A stretch of DNA of 58,052 nucleotides from RDXT01 sp033765305 (GTDB lineage Bacteria > Bacteroidota > Bacteroidia > J057): assembly GCA_033765305.1 (NCBI GenBank), contig JANRID010000066.1, positions 1 to 58,052 on the forward strand. The letters are read 5' to 3'. The first letter of the stretch is position 1. Each line of letters opens with the position of its first letter. Positions 29,601 to 39,038 of the stretch are shown here, in pieces. The notes beneath the pieces are model-generated. The model had not been told where the DNA came from and searched no databases. It saw only the letters and a list, made by a program, of their open reading frames with translations. Both the position numbers and the translations under genes were made by a program.

Positions 29601-30308
29601 TTACAGCGTTTCGAGGAATTCGAGCGGCGTAGGAAAGCGGCGCAGGGCGCTCTGGTGCAGTTCCAGCACCGGCGCCGGAAAATCCATCAGGATATGGTAG
29701 TCGTGCGTGGCCATGAGGATGGCCGTGCCTGCGCGGTTGATTGTCAGGAGCAATTCCATCAGCTGACGGGCCGATTCGGGGTCGAGATTGCCGGTAGGCT
29801 CGTCGGCGAGGAGCAGGGCGGGCTCGTGGAGAAGGGCGCGGGCCACCGCCACACGCTGCTGCTCGCCGCCGGAGAGCTGCTGCGGCAGCAGGCCGGCCTT
29901 GCCGGAAATGCCCGCCCGGATCAGCACCTCGCTGACCCGCTGCTTGATGCGGCTGGAGTCTTTCCAGCCGGTGGCGCGCAGCGCAGTATGCAGGTTCTGC
30001 GCCACCGTCTGCTCGCGGATCAGCTGGACCTCCTGAAACACCAGGCCGAGCCGCCTGCGGAGCTGGGGCACCTGGGCGTCGGAGAGGCGGTGAACCTCCA
30101 GGCCGGCAGCGCGGATGCTGCCGCTGTCCGGGCGCAGGTCGCGGTAGATCAGGCGGAGCAGCGAGGTCTTGCCGGCGCCGGTGCGGCCGGTCAGGTAGTG
30201 GAACTGCCCTTTACCCAGCCCGAAGCTGAGATCCCGCAGGATAGGGCGGCCTCCCAGGCTCAGCGAAAGGCCTTGGATGTCCAGCAGCATCTCAGAACCC
30301 GGCTCCAT
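29601..30308 (-). CDS. ftsE: FtsE-like ABC transporter ATPase
   Basis: 235 residues. Walker A GRTGAGKTS, Q-loop FQEVQLI, signature LSGGEQQR, Walker B LLLADEPTGNLD, H-loop ATHDY. The phrase DEPTGNLDPESARQLMELL and the R-T-GAGK P-loop are typical of FtsE, which with FtsX links divisome and peptidoglycan hydrolases at the inner membrane. No ftsX is adjacent, so another MacB/Lol-type role remains possible. Start 30308 is chosen because it overlaps the stop of the upstream small gene by one base (TGATG). Confidence 0.85.
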   Translation of the reverse strand: MEPGSEMLLDIQGLSLSLGGRPILRDLSFGLGKGQFHYLTGRTGAGKTSLLRLIYRDLRPDSGSIRAAGLEVHRLSDAQVPQLRRRLGLVFQEVQLIREQTVAQNLHTALRATGWKDSSRIKQRVSEVLIRAGISGKAGLLPQQLSGGEQQRVAVARALLHEPALLLADEPTGNLDPESARQLMELLLTINRAGTAILMATHDYHILMDFPAPVLELHQSALRRFPTPLEFLETL

Positions 30309-30523
30309 CAGAGATCGACGCGCATCAGTTTGCCGTATTCGGTCATGGTGTCGATAATGGCGAGCAATTGCTCGGCATGGGCATCGTTTTTCACCACTTT
30401 ATTCAGCCGTTCCTGCCGGCTGGGCCTGAAATAGCCGATGAGGGTCAGCTGCTCGTCCCGGAGCTGAATATAGTCCGGGATTTTGGCCTTGCCTTTGACC
30501 CGCATCAGGTAATAGGTCGTCAT
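30308..30523 (-). CDS. Small conserved hypothetical protein upstream of ftsE
   Basis: 71 residues, basic, no signal peptide. Opens MTTYYLMRVKGKAKIPDYIQ and ends in a helical stretch (HAEQLLAIIDTMTEYGKL). It lies 9 bases after the PspC gene and overlaps ftsE by one base, so the three form an operon. Similar short proteins in Bacteroidota are sometimes labelled fructose-6-phosphate aldolase, which cannot be right for a 71-residue protein. Function unknown. Confidence 0.75.
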   Translation of the reverse strand: MTTYYLMRVKGKAKIPDYIQLRDEQLTLIGYFRPSRQERLNKVVKNDAHAEQLLAIIDTMTEYGKLMRVDL

Positions 30524-30532
30524 AGGGGCGGA

Positions 30533-31216
30533 TTATTCCTCCCGTTCGCGGCTGCCTTCGCGGCGGCCCCGGCTGGGGATGTCGTCGTAGTTGGCCGGCA
30601 GCACGATGGAAAGCAGCAGATAGAGGAAAATCGGCGCAGGCGCTGCAAAAGGCATCGCTGCGATAAAGGCGAAGCGTACAAGCGCAGCCGACACGCCGGT
30701 CATTTCCGCGATCCCGCCGGCGACGCCGGAGAAGACCCGGTTGGTGCGGGAGCGGCGCAGGGTTTTGCGGCCTTGCTGCTGCTGCGCATAACGGCGCTGG
30801 TAGCGGGCCTGGTTTTGGTTGAAGGTGCCGGCAGTCGCTTCGGCGGCGCCGGTCGGGTTGCTGCGCGTCTTGCGGTACACGTTCAGCGCCGGGAAGTTGA
30901 GGAGCTTCTGGCGGAAGACCATGCGCAGGGTTTTGATCAGGCCGTAGCCCAGCGCCCCGAAGCCGATGACCGGCAACGCGATGGTACGCAGAAATTCCAT
31001 CAGATCCGGAGAAATCAGCGTAGAGGCAAAAGTCAGGGCAATCAGGCTCGCGCCCGCCAGAAAGGCCATCAGGCCGGCGGACCCGAGCTTGCCGCTCTGG
31101 TCTTTTTCCATTTCCTGCTCCATATCGCGGATCTTTTCGATATCGTCGTACATGAGGACGGAATCGAACTGATCGGAGAGGTCGGCGTTGCCGCGTTTGA
31201 ATCGTTCTTCAGCCAT
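30533..31216 (-). CDS. PspC-domain membrane protein
   Basis: 227 residues. Two N-terminal transmembrane segments (GLMAFLAGASLIALTFAS and IALPVIGFGALGYGLI), a basic/Gln-rich linker, then a C-terminal PspC domain: RSRTNRVFSGVAGGIAEMTGVS followed by a hydrophobic hairpin. PspC-type proteins sense envelope stress in the phage-shock response; no pspA or pspB is present here. First gene of the pspC-small protein-ftsE unit. The acidic N-terminus (DSVLMYDDIEKIRDME) is probably cytoplasmic. Confidence 0.82.
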   Translation of the reverse strand: MAEERFKRGNADLSDQFDSVLMYDDIEKIRDMEQEMEKDQSGKLGSAGLMAFLAGASLIALTFASTLISPDLMEFLRTIALPVIGFGALGYGLIKTLRMVFRQKLLNFPALNVYRKTRSNPTGAAEATAGTFNQNQARYQRRYAQQQQGRKTLRRSRTNRVFSGVAGGIAEMTGVSAALVRFAFIAAMPFAAPAPIFLYLLLSIVLPANYDDIPSRGRREGSREREE

Positions 31217-31329
31217 AACAGAAAGGAGAAACAGACTGTGCCCATTGCCAGCCTGTTCTTCATACGCGAAAAGTTCGGGAAGTTTTCAGGAAAATCAAAA
31301 AACAAGGCGCTGGACTGCGAAAATCCGCG

Positions 31330-32862
31330 TCATCCCAGCGCAAGATAGCGGTGCTGGTAGTCGAGCGGGCTGCAAAGCCGGTACACCTCGTCCACAAATG
31401 CTTCCGGCGGCTGCCAGGTGACGGCCGCCAGGCTCCAGCTGCGTTCCTGTACCGTGCCGTCGGGCTGGATCTGCTGCTTCAGGGCTGCGATCTGCCGGAA
31501 GGGCTCCGGATGGCGCTGCCGGGCTGCGCGGCGGGCTTTCTGCTCCAGGTTGTCCAGCCAGCGGCCGGCTTTGGCTTCCATGGCCGCTACCGAACGGGCC
31601 AGCGTAGGCGAAAGCGCCTGATCCACATACCCGTGCAGGCTTCGGATCCGGGCCAGTACCTGCTCCGCTTCGCCGCGCAGCGGCGCTTCGCTCCAGACCT
31701 TGGGCAGGTACTGCTGGTACAGCGCGGGCAGCGGCTTGGCGATGTCCCGGGCCTCGAAACCCAGCGACTCCCACCGGCTCAGCGCATCGCCGGGGAACAG
31801 CGTGGCTGAAAAGCGGGGCAGCACCAGCGGAAACGGCACATCGAAGCGGTCGAACACGCCTTTGAGCTGCATCCAGTAGGACAATTCGCCCCATCCGCCG
31901 AAATACGCAAGATTCGGCAGGATCATCTCCTGGTACAGTGGACGCAGGCAGACGTTAGGGCTGAAGCGCTCCGGATGGGTGCGGGAAAGCTCCAGCCATT
32001 CCGCCTCGCTGAGGTGCATCTGCCGCTCCAGCACGTGATAGCCAGTGCCGTCCGGCACGATGCGGCTGCGGCTTTCGCCGTCGAGGTAGAAGAGGTTGAT
32101 TTCCCTCGGGGTAATCTGCAGCGGATAGCCGGCTGCTTCCAGCCGCGCCGAAGTGTCCTGCACAGCGTGGAAGGATGCCCGCCCGCGGAATTCAGCCTCC
32201 ACCACTGGCTGCAGCCGTGCCTTGAGGCGGGGCTCGTCGGCATCGAGGATCACCAGCCCGTAGCGCCCGAATAGGGCATGCATCAGCCGGCGGAAGGCCT
32301 CGCTGAGCCGCATGCCGGGCTGGTGGGTGCTGCGCAGGGCCTCGCTGAAATTGGCCGGATACACCTGCCGGATGCTGCCCTCCAGCACGTGCCGGCCTAC
32401 GGCACCGGAAAACCGGCCCGCATACGTGTATTTCAGGCCTTCAGCGTCGTAGTAGTGGTTGATCTCCGCTGCGTCGTGGTCCTCGGTGTGGATCCACAAA
32501 ACCGGAACAAACTGGCAGTCAGGATACCGCTCCGCCAGCTGCTCCGCCAGCCGGATTGTGCTGAGGATTTTGTAGGTCGTGAACAGGGGCCCGCCGAAGA
32601 GGGTCAGCTGGTGGCCGGTGGTGACGGTGAAGCAGCGCTCCGAGCGCAGCGAGCGGATCCCTTCCAGCACCAGCGCTGCATCGGGAAGATCCCGGTTCTG
32701 CGCCTCCAGCACTTCGGCCAGGGTCTCCCGGTCTACGGGGCTGCGGCTTTTTTTGGATATAATCCGTTCAAAATCAGGATGTTGGACCGGGTGGGCGTAA
32801 AATGGCTGCAATGCGGCGGCGCCGCAGAGGTAGTCATCGCGCAAGCTGGCAGACAGGGACAT
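31330..32862 (-). CDS. bshC: Bacillithiol biosynthesis cysteine-adding enzyme BshC
   Basis: 510 residues. Landmarks: TVTTGHQLTLFGGPLFTTYKI (near residue 80) matches the BshC nucleotide-fold start, then WIHTEDHDAAEINHY and YFGGWGELSYWMQLKGVFD, with a long C-terminal coiled coil (VAAMEAKAGRWLDNLEQKARR). BshC adds Cys to glucosaminyl-malate in the last step of bacillithiol synthesis, the low-molecular-weight thiol of many Bacteroidota. Start ATG 32862 is chosen because family-like sequence begins there; an upstream frame extension to 32955 is Pro-rich and unlikely. bshA and bshB are not in the window. Confidence 0.92.
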   Translation of the reverse strand: MSLSASLRDDYLCGAAALQPFYAHPVQHPDFERIISKKSRSPVDRETLAEVLEAQNRDLPDAALVLEGIRSLRSERCFTVTTGHQLTLFGGPLFTTYKILSTIRLAEQLAERYPDCQFVPVLWIHTEDHDAAEINHYYDAEGLKYTYAGRFSGAVGRHVLEGSIRQVYPANFSEALRSTHQPGMRLSEAFRRLMHALFGRYGLVILDADEPRLKARLQPVVEAEFRGRASFHAVQDTSARLEAAGYPLQITPREINLFYLDGESRSRIVPDGTGYHVLERQMHLSEAEWLELSRTHPERFSPNVCLRPLYQEMILPNLAYFGGWGELSYWMQLKGVFDRFDVPFPLVLPRFSATLFPGDALSRWESLGFEARDIAKPLPALYQQYLPKVWSEAPLRGEAEQVLARIRSLHGYVDQALSPTLARSVAAMEAKAGRWLDNLEQKARRAARQRHPEPFRQIAALKQQIQPDGTVQERSWSLAAVTWQPPEAFVDEVYRLCSPLDYQHRYLALG

Positions 32863-32960
32863 CGGCGCCGCGATTGGGGAGTTAGGCGGGGGTGACGGCA
32901 GCCCGGCAGGAGGACCGGGCCGGATAATTGAGAATTGGAACGCGAAGCTAGGCAAAAAGG

Positions 32961-35900
32961 TTATTCAACCCGCACCCGGAGCATGCCGCAGTTCCGGAGG
33001 GTGGAGCGGAGCTGCAGCGTCTGCTGCCGCTGCCCGTCATCCACCGTGATGGAGGCAGTATTGGGCGGCGTGGTGCCGAGGTTATGGGCATAGAGCATGA
33101 TGTAGTTGTCGCCCCGGCGGAGCTGGCTGCTGAGTTTCAGCTTCCGGTTTTGCAGGCCGTATTCCTCCAGAATCCATTCGCCGTTGAGGTTGATGGAGAT
33201 GGTGTCTCGGTCCTGCGCAGCGTGATCCCAGACATACAGGCTCACCTCGGGGTTTGAAACGCTGATCTGCACCTGCGTTTTGATCCGGCGGTTGCGGAGG
33301 CGGGCGGGGGTGCCGTCCGCGCTGATGCGCAGCTCGGAGGGCGCTGGCGGAGATACCGGGGCGGGCTGTACGGAGGCAGGCGGCTGCGCGGCCTGCGGCG
33401 GCTGCATCCGGGGCAGCTCGCCGTTGCAGTCGGTGACTTCCAGCGGCTGCGACAGCCGCTCGCAGCTGCCCTGCCGGATGCGGACCTGGTACAGCCCCGG
33501 ACTGGCGGCTGCCAGCTGCGCGCCCGATGCGCCGGGCAGCGGCTGCCCGTTGCGGATCCAGGTGTAAGCAAACCCTTCCAGATCCGCCGTCTGCAGCAGA
33601 ACAGGCTCGCTGCCGCAGAGCTTCACGGGGCTGCGCGGCATGAAGCCGGCAGGTTTGCCGTACTTCATCACCGGCAGGCGCGACCCGCTCGTCAGGTCGA
33701 AGACCTCGCCGGGCAGGCGGCCCTCCGCCGTTTCCGCCGCGATATACACGGCGCCTGCCTCGTCGCTGGCCGAGGCGGTGTGCGAGCCTTCCGTGGCCGC
33801 GCTGCCCGTCCACAGGATGGTCTGCCGGTTGGCCCGGTTCAGCACGGTGACGAAGATATGGCCCTTGTCTGTGCGGCCGGTGATGTACAGGTCGCCGCCT
33901 GCGGCGGCCAGGCTGGCCGCCACGGCCGTTTCCCCTGCCGGCTGGAGGAGGTCTCCCTGGTACAGCGTCTGCCCGCTGCGGTCCACCTTGCGCAGTTCGC
34001 GGTTGAGCAGCAGCCAGCTGGTGCCTGCGGAGTCGGCGACATGGGCGTGCAGCTTGTTCCGGGCGGGATCAGTCCGGAAGCTGCGCCCCCAGACCAGGTT
34101 GCCCTCCGGCGAGAACCGCGCCAGGAAGTAGTTTTCGCCGGTCGGCTGGGCCCGCAGCACTTCGCCTTTGAAGTTGGCGATCACATCGATGCCGCCGGCC
34201 AGGTAGCTGTTGCCGGAGCGGTCGCAGTGGAGCGCGCTGCGGAAGGCATATTTCGCCCCATCCACCGGAAAGACCTTGACCCACAGCAGATCCCCGCGCC
34301 CGGCATACTTGGCGATGAACAGCCCGCCGCGTCCGGGCGCGGCGAAGCGCTGGCTGCCCAGCCGCAGGCTGTCGGCAAACCGGCCGGTGACGAGGATGTT
34401 GCCTGCCGGATCGCAGGCCAGCCCGGTGAGCGGCTGGAGCGGCTCCGGCAGTTTCCAGAGCAGGGTGCCGTCGCTCCGGTACTTGGCCAGGAAATAGCCC
34501 GGCCCGGAGAGGATGAAATGCCCTTCCGGGTCCGCGGCGAGGTGGCGGGCCCCCTCCGCCGTGCGCGCGCCTTCGGCGAAGCTGCCGCTCACGAGCCCCT
34601 GCGGGGTGAATACTGTCACCCGGTCGATGGCGTCGGTGCCGCGCAGCTCGGTGGTCAGGGCGGCAGCGGCGCCCCGGGGCGTCACGGCCAGGGCCTGGAG
34701 CGAAGCGCCGCCGCGCACCGGCGGCACCTTGTTGGACCATTGCCAGCGGGGCAGGACAGGGAGCCCGAGGCGGGCGCTGTCGGCGGCGGCGTACAGATCC
34801 GGCGGCGCCATGCGCCTGATCTGGACCGGCGGGGAGGTGACGGTGCAGCTGCCGTTGCCGATCTGCACGGTGTAGCTGCCGGTGCTCCGGGCGTAATGCA
34901 CCTCGCGCACCGCGCCGGGGATGGGCAGGCCATTGAGCAGCCACTGGTAGCTGCGGGCACCGCCCGTAGCCTGAAGCCGCACGGAATCTTCGAGGCAGAG
35001 GCCGCGGCCTTCGGCGCGGATTTCGGCGTAGGGGCGGGGCACCAGCCGCACGAGGCAGGCAGCCGAGGTGTCGGCGCAGCCGGCGCCGTAGCGGATCACG
35101 CGGTAGCTGCCGGCTTCGCGGAGGGTCAGGCTGCGCCCGGTTTCAGCGGGGAGGCGCTGCCCGTCTTTGAGCCACTGGAAGGAATAGGCACCGGGCCGGA
35201 ACCCGGCTTCGAGCACCTGGCTTTCGCCCTGGCAGAGAAACACATCGCCCTCCGGCCAGATCTGCGGCCTGCATGCCGACCAGTCGAGGGTGAAGAGGTC
35301 GGTGAGGCCCCGGCTGTTCCAGGCGGAGGCCCAGTAGCCGGAGAGCCCGTCGGGCGCGAGGAAGAGGTCGAAATCGTAGCCCCGGGTGTTGAAAGGGGCA
35401 CCCAGGGGCTGGGGCAGGGACCAGTTGAGCCAGGTATCGTCCAGGCGCTGGGAGACGAAGAGGTCGTGGTCGCCTTCGCCGCCGTGGCCGTTGCTGCTGA
35501 AATAGAGGTAGCGTCCGTCGGGGGAAAGGAAGGGCGCGTCCTCGTCGCCGGGGGTGTTGAGCACGGCGCCGAGGTTGACGGGCGCGGCCCAGGCGGTGTC
35601 GTTGAGCTTGCGGCAGAGGTAGAGGTCGGAGCCGCCGAAGCCGGCGTCGCGCTCCCAGGTGAGGAGCAGGATGCGGCCCGGGCCGAGGTAGAAGTCTTTG
35701 TAGTCGCCGGCGGCACGGAAGCCGCGGATGGAGACCCGCTGGGGGGCATTCCAGGCGCCGTCGCGGCGGCGGGTGGCGTAGGCCAGACCGGCTTCGGCGG
35801 AGCCGGTAGGCGTCTGGCAGAGCCAGAGGGTGTCGCCCATGCGGGAGACCTGCCAGACAAACTCATGTCCGGCGGTATTGAGGGGGTAGGGGAGGCGGGA

Positions 35901-36140
35901 GGGGCTGCCCCACTGGCCGGGCGAAATGCGGCGGCTGACCCAGATGTCGCCGGGGTCGGTGCTGCCGGCGGTATTGTCCGGGCATTCGCGCCGCCAGAAG
36001 TAGAGCCACTGGCCGTCGGGCGAGAGCGTCGGCTCGCGCTCTTCGCAGGCGCTGTTGAGGGCGGAAAGCGGCTGGACAGGCTGCGCAAGCGCAGCATTCA
36101 GCCCCAGGCAACAGAAGAGGAGAGTCCGGAGGGTTCGCAT
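32961..36140 (-). CDS. Large secreted PD40-propeller / Ig-like / Pro-linker protein
   Basis: 1,059 residues. Signal peptide (MRTLRTLLFCCLGLNAALAQ). Residues ~40-285 contain PD40-type propeller repeats (EREPTLSPDGQWLYFWR, DAPFLSPDGRYLYFSSNG). Residues ~310-450 hold two Ig-like units (SFQWLKDGQRLPAETG, SYQWLLNGLPIPGA). A second propeller with SBBP-like blades (GLACDPAGNILVTGRFADS) covers ~480-800, then another Ig-like unit (YTWIRNGQPLPGASGAQ). After a Pro/Ala linker a C-terminal beta domain (VSLYVWDHAAQDRDTISINLNG) of the type fused to caspase-like proteins in Bacteroidota ends the chain. No T9SS sorting domain seen. Probably periplasmic or surface binding protein; function unknown. Confidence 0.8.
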   Translation of the reverse strand: MRTLRTLLFCCLGLNAALAQPVQPLSALNSACEEREPTLSPDGQWLYFWRRECPDNTAGSTDPGDIWVSRRISPGQWGSPSRLPYPLNTAGHEFVWQVSRMGDTLWLCQTPTGSAEAGLAYATRRRDGAWNAPQRVSIRGFRAAGDYKDFYLGPGRILLLTWERDAGFGGSDLYLCRKLNDTAWAAPVNLGAVLNTPGDEDAPFLSPDGRYLYFSSNGHGGEGDHDLFVSQRLDDTWLNWSLPQPLGAPFNTRGYDFDLFLAPDGLSGYWASAWNSRGLTDLFTLDWSACRPQIWPEGDVFLCQGESQVLEAGFRPGAYSFQWLKDGQRLPAETGRSLTLREAGSYRVIRYGAGCADTSAACLVRLVPRPYAEIRAEGRGLCLEDSVRLQATGGARSYQWLLNGLPIPGAVREVHYARSTGSYTVQIGNGSCTVTSPPVQIRRMAPPDLYAAADSARLGLPVLPRWQWSNKVPPVRGGASLQALAVTPRGAAAALTTELRGTDAIDRVTVFTPQGLVSGSFAEGARTAEGARHLAADPEGHFILSGPGYFLAKYRSDGTLLWKLPEPLQPLTGLACDPAGNILVTGRFADSLRLGSQRFAAPGRGGLFIAKYAGRGDLLWVKVFPVDGAKYAFRSALHCDRSGNSYLAGGIDVIANFKGEVLRAQPTGENYFLARFSPEGNLVWGRSFRTDPARNKLHAHVADSAGTSWLLLNRELRKVDRSGQTLYQGDLLQPAGETAVAASLAAAGGDLYITGRTDKGHIFVTVLNRANRQTILWTGSAATEGSHTASASDEAGAVYIAAETAEGRLPGEVFDLTSGSRLPVMKYGKPAGFMPRSPVKLCGSEPVLLQTADLEGFAYTWIRNGQPLPGASGAQLAAASPGLYQVRIRQGSCERLSQPLEVTDCNGELPRMQPPQAAQPPASVQPAPVSPPAPSELRISADGTPARLRNRRIKTQVQISVSNPEVSLYVWDHAAQDRDTISINLNGEWILEEYGLQNRKLKLSSQLRRGDNYIMLYAHNLGTTPPNTASITVDDGQRQQTLQLRSTLRNCGMLRVRVE

Positions 36141-36216
36141 GGCAGCCAGGGTTATCGGCCTCCAAGTTGCAAATAAATCGCGCAGCATGCCTGCGGCAGC
36201 GGTGCTGGCGGCGCGC

Positions 36217-36843
36217 TCAGGCGGAAAAATCCTGCAGCTTCACCCGCAGGTGGTTGACCAGGGCCTCGATGGCCTTGTACATGTGGCGGTTGTTGGGGAT
36301 GATCAGATCGCACTGGTCGCGGAAGGGCAAAATGTGGCGCCGGTACATGGGCGAGACGAATTTCTCGTAATCCCGCAGGATGCTTTCCATCGAATAGCCG
36401 CGCTCGGCGGTGTCGCGCCGCAGGCGGCGGGAAAGGCGGATATGCTCTTCGGCTTCGACGAAGACCTTCAGGTCGATGAGCTGGGCCAGTTCGGGCTTGT
36501 TGAAGATGAAGAGCCCTTCGAGGATCAGGATGGGCGCAGGGCGCATGACGATCTGCTTCGGGCGTGCGGCGACATTGTTAAAGGTGTATTCCTCCACGGT
36601 GAGGGTTTCGCCGGCCAGCAGCCGCCGGATGTCGTCGTGGAGGCGGCTGAGGTTGACGGAGTCGGGGTGGTCGAAATTGACGAGGCCGTCTTCGTCGCGC
36701 ACCTGATCTTCGAGGCGCTTGTAATAATTGTCCTGGGAAACGAGGGTGACTGCGTCGGGCGGCAGCTGCCCCATGAGCTGATGCAGGAGGAAGGTCTTGC
36801 CGGATGCGCTGCCGCCGCAGATGCCGAGGAGGTAGGAGGACAT
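36217..36843 (-). CDS. udk: Uridine kinase
   Basis: 208 residues. P-loop GGSASGKT (residues ~9-16), VSQDNYYK, NFDHPDSVN, the KPQ-like ARPKQIVMRPAPILILEGLF, and a lid with RRLRRDTAERG. Length and motifs fit uridine/cytidine kinase, which phosphorylates uridine and cytidine in pyrimidine salvage. ATG 36843 puts the P-loop at the expected distance from the N-terminus. Divergent from the KUP gene, with 147 bases between the starts. Confidence 0.93.
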   Translation of the reverse strand: MSSYLLGICGGSASGKTFLLHQLMGQLPPDAVTLVSQDNYYKRLEDQVRDEDGLVNFDHPDSVNLSRLHDDIRRLLAGETLTVEEYTFNNVAARPKQIVMRPAPILILEGLFIFNKPELAQLIDLKVFVEAEEHIRLSRRLRRDTAERGYSMESILRDYEKFVSPMYRRHILPFRDQCDLIIPNNRHMYKAIEALVNHLRVKLQDFSA

Positions 36844-36990
36844 GGAGCAGGATGGGGAATGGAGATGAACCCGCAAGTTAGGTTCCGGGGCTGCTTTCCG
36901 CAAACATTTCCGTGCTTGCTTCCTAATCCGCTTTTTCCGTTTCTTGCAGGCGTTTTTCGATTTTCCTCCCACAGGCCTATACAAGCGGAC

Positions 36991-38922
36991 ATGAATCCAA
37001 GTCAATCCCAACGGATTACGTTCGGCGGAATCCTGATCACCCTGGGAATCATCTACGGCGACATCGGCACCTCCCCGCTGTACGTGATCAAGGCGATCAT
37101 CGGAGAAGGGCTGATTACCCGCGAGCTGATCTATGGCGGCATTTCCTGCGTATTCTGGACCCTGACCTTTCAGACGACGCTGAAGTATATTGTGCTCACC
37201 TTGCGCGCAGACAACAACGGGGAAGGGGGCATATTTTCCTTGTACACCCTGGTCCGGCGGCGTAAGAAGTGGCTGGTGTTTCCGGCGATTATTGGCGGGG
37301 CGACACTGCTGGCAGACGGGGTGATCACGCCGGCGATTTCGGTGACTTCCGCGATCGAAGGCCTGGAGATTATTTACCCGGAGATTCCGGTTGTAGGGAT
37401 TGTAATTCTGATCATTACCCTGCTGAGCTTTTTCCAGCAGTTCGGTACGAGCGTCGTGGGCAAACTGTTCGGCCCGGTCATGCTGGTCTGGTTCAGCATG
37501 CTGGCCGTGCTCGGTGTGGCGCAGATCATTCATCACCCCGGCGTGCTGACGGCGATCAGCCCGCATTACGCGATCAGCCTGCTGGTCAATCATCCCGGCG
37601 GCTTCTGGCTGCTGGGCGCGGTGTTTCTGTGTACCACCGGCGCCGAGGCGCTGTATTCCGACCTGGGGCACTGCGGGCGGCCCAATATCCGGATCAGCTG
37701 GATTTTTGTGAAAATCGCCCTGCTGCTCAACTACTTCGGCCAGGGTGCCTGGCTGATCCAGTTCGAGGGGCAGCACCTGCCCGGCAATCCGTTTTACAAA
37801 ATCATGCCCGACTGGTTTCTCGGTGCGGGAATCGTAATTGCGACAGCAGCGACCATCATCGCCAGCCAGGCCCTGATTTCCGGATCGTTTACGCTCATCG
37901 GCGAGGCAATCCGGCTCAATCTCTATCCGCGGGTCAAGGTGCTGTTTCCCACCAACTTCAAAGGCCAGCTGTATATTCCTTCGGTCAACCTGCTGCTCTG
38001 GCTGGGCTGCTGCGCAATGGTGTACGGCTTCAAGGAGTCTTCGGCGATGGAAGCGGCTTACGGCCTCTCGATCACCATTACGATGCTGATGACGACCATC
38101 CTGCTGAGCAGCTATCTCAGGATACAGAAGGTTCCGCAGGCGGTGACCGCAGTCTTTCTGCTGGTGTATCTGGTGCTGGAAGGCTCATTTTTCCTGGCCA
38201 ATATCGTCAAATTTGCCCACGGGGGCTATGTGACCATCATCATGGCGGCGGGGATCATCGCGCTGATGTATGTGTGGATGCGTGCACATATCATCAAGCA
38301 GCGTCTGACGGAATATGTCAGCATTCACGACTTTACGCCCCAGCTCACCAAGCTCAGCAACGATACCTCGGTGCCCAAATATTCAACCCACCTGATTTTC
38401 CTCAGCACGGCGCCGGGCGAGCACGAGGTGGAGCACAAGGTGATGTATTCCATCCTGCAAAAGCAGCCCAAACGGGCCGATATCTACTGGTTTGTGCATA
38501 TCGAGGTGACCGATGAGCCCAATACGATGGAATACAAGGTCAATGCCATCGTGCCGGACGATGTGATCAAGGTCATCTTCCGCTTAGGGTTCCGGGTGGA
38601 GCAGCGGGTCAATTATTTCCTGCGCATGGTGATCCAGGACATGGTAGCCAACGGCGAGATCGACATCATCAGCCAGTACAATTCGCTGCGGGAGCTGAAT
38701 ATCGTGGGCGATTTCCGCTTTGTGATCCTGGAGGAATTCCTCTCGCACGAAAACGACCTGCCGACCTTCGAGCAGTTTGTCATGAACAGCTATATCTCGA
38801 TCAAATCGTTCACGGCTTCGCCGGAGCGCTGGTTCGGGCTGGATACGAGCGTCGTGGTGACGGAGAAGGTGCCGCTGCTGATCAGGCCGGTGAGCGGCAT
38901 CACCCTGAAGCGGCTGGCCTAG
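36991..38922 (+). CDS. kup: KUP-family potassium transporter
   Basis: 643 residues. Family signature GIIYGDIGTSPLYV (residues ~19-32), about 12 transmembrane helices, GGIFSLYTLVRRR and LADGVITPAISVTSAIEG, followed by a soluble C-terminal domain of ~180 residues (STHLIFLSTAPGEHEVEHKV). KUP proteins are proton-coupled potassium importers at the inner membrane. Start ATG 36991 is the first Met before the signature and agrees with family length (about 620-660). Divergent from udk. Confidence 0.94.
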   Translation: MNPSQSQRITFGGILITLGIIYGDIGTSPLYVIKAIIGEGLITRELIYGGISCVFWTLTFQTTLKYIVLTLRADNNGEGGIFSLYTLVRRRKKWLVFPAIIGGATLLADGVITPAISVTSAIEGLEIIYPEIPVVGIVILIITLLSFFQQFGTSVVGKLFGPVMLVWFSMLAVLGVAQIIHHPGVLTAISPHYAISLLVNHPGGFWLLGAVFLCTTGAEALYSDLGHCGRPNIRISWIFVKIALLLNYFGQGAWLIQFEGQHLPGNPFYKIMPDWFLGAGIVIATAATIIASQALISGSFTLIGEAIRLNLYPRVKVLFPTNFKGQLYIPSVNLLLWLGCCAMVYGFKESSAMEAAYGLSITITMLMTTILLSSYLRIQKVPQAVTAVFLLVYLVLEGSFFLANIVKFAHGGYVTIIMAAGIIALMYVWMRAHIIKQRLTEYVSIHDFTPQLTKLSNDTSVPKYSTHLIFLSTAPGEHEVEHKVMYSILQKQPKRADIYWFVHIEVTDEPNTMEYKVNAIVPDDVIKVIFRLGFRVEQRVNYFLRMVIQDMVANGEIDIISQYNSLRELNIVGDFRFVILEEFLSHENDLPTFEQFVMNSYISIKSFTASPERWFGLDTSVVVTEKVPLLIRPVSGITLKRLA

Positions 38923-39038
38923 CATCGACTGGCGCGGCAATTCCATCGGCAGGCGGCGTCGGATAACCGGCCTGCCTGTGTATATTCGCCTCCTGCAATT
39001 CCGCGCACTTCATCTGTACCATTTCGTAATGCCGTGCC

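Noticed and set aside
30308..30523. Fructose-6-phosphate aldolase
   Set aside because: A label seen on similar small proteins, but 71 residues cannot form the TIM barrel of that enzyme.
38951..38979. GGCAGGC / GCCTGCC hairpin after kup
   Set aside because: Seven pairs with a long loop and no T-tract; may be chance.
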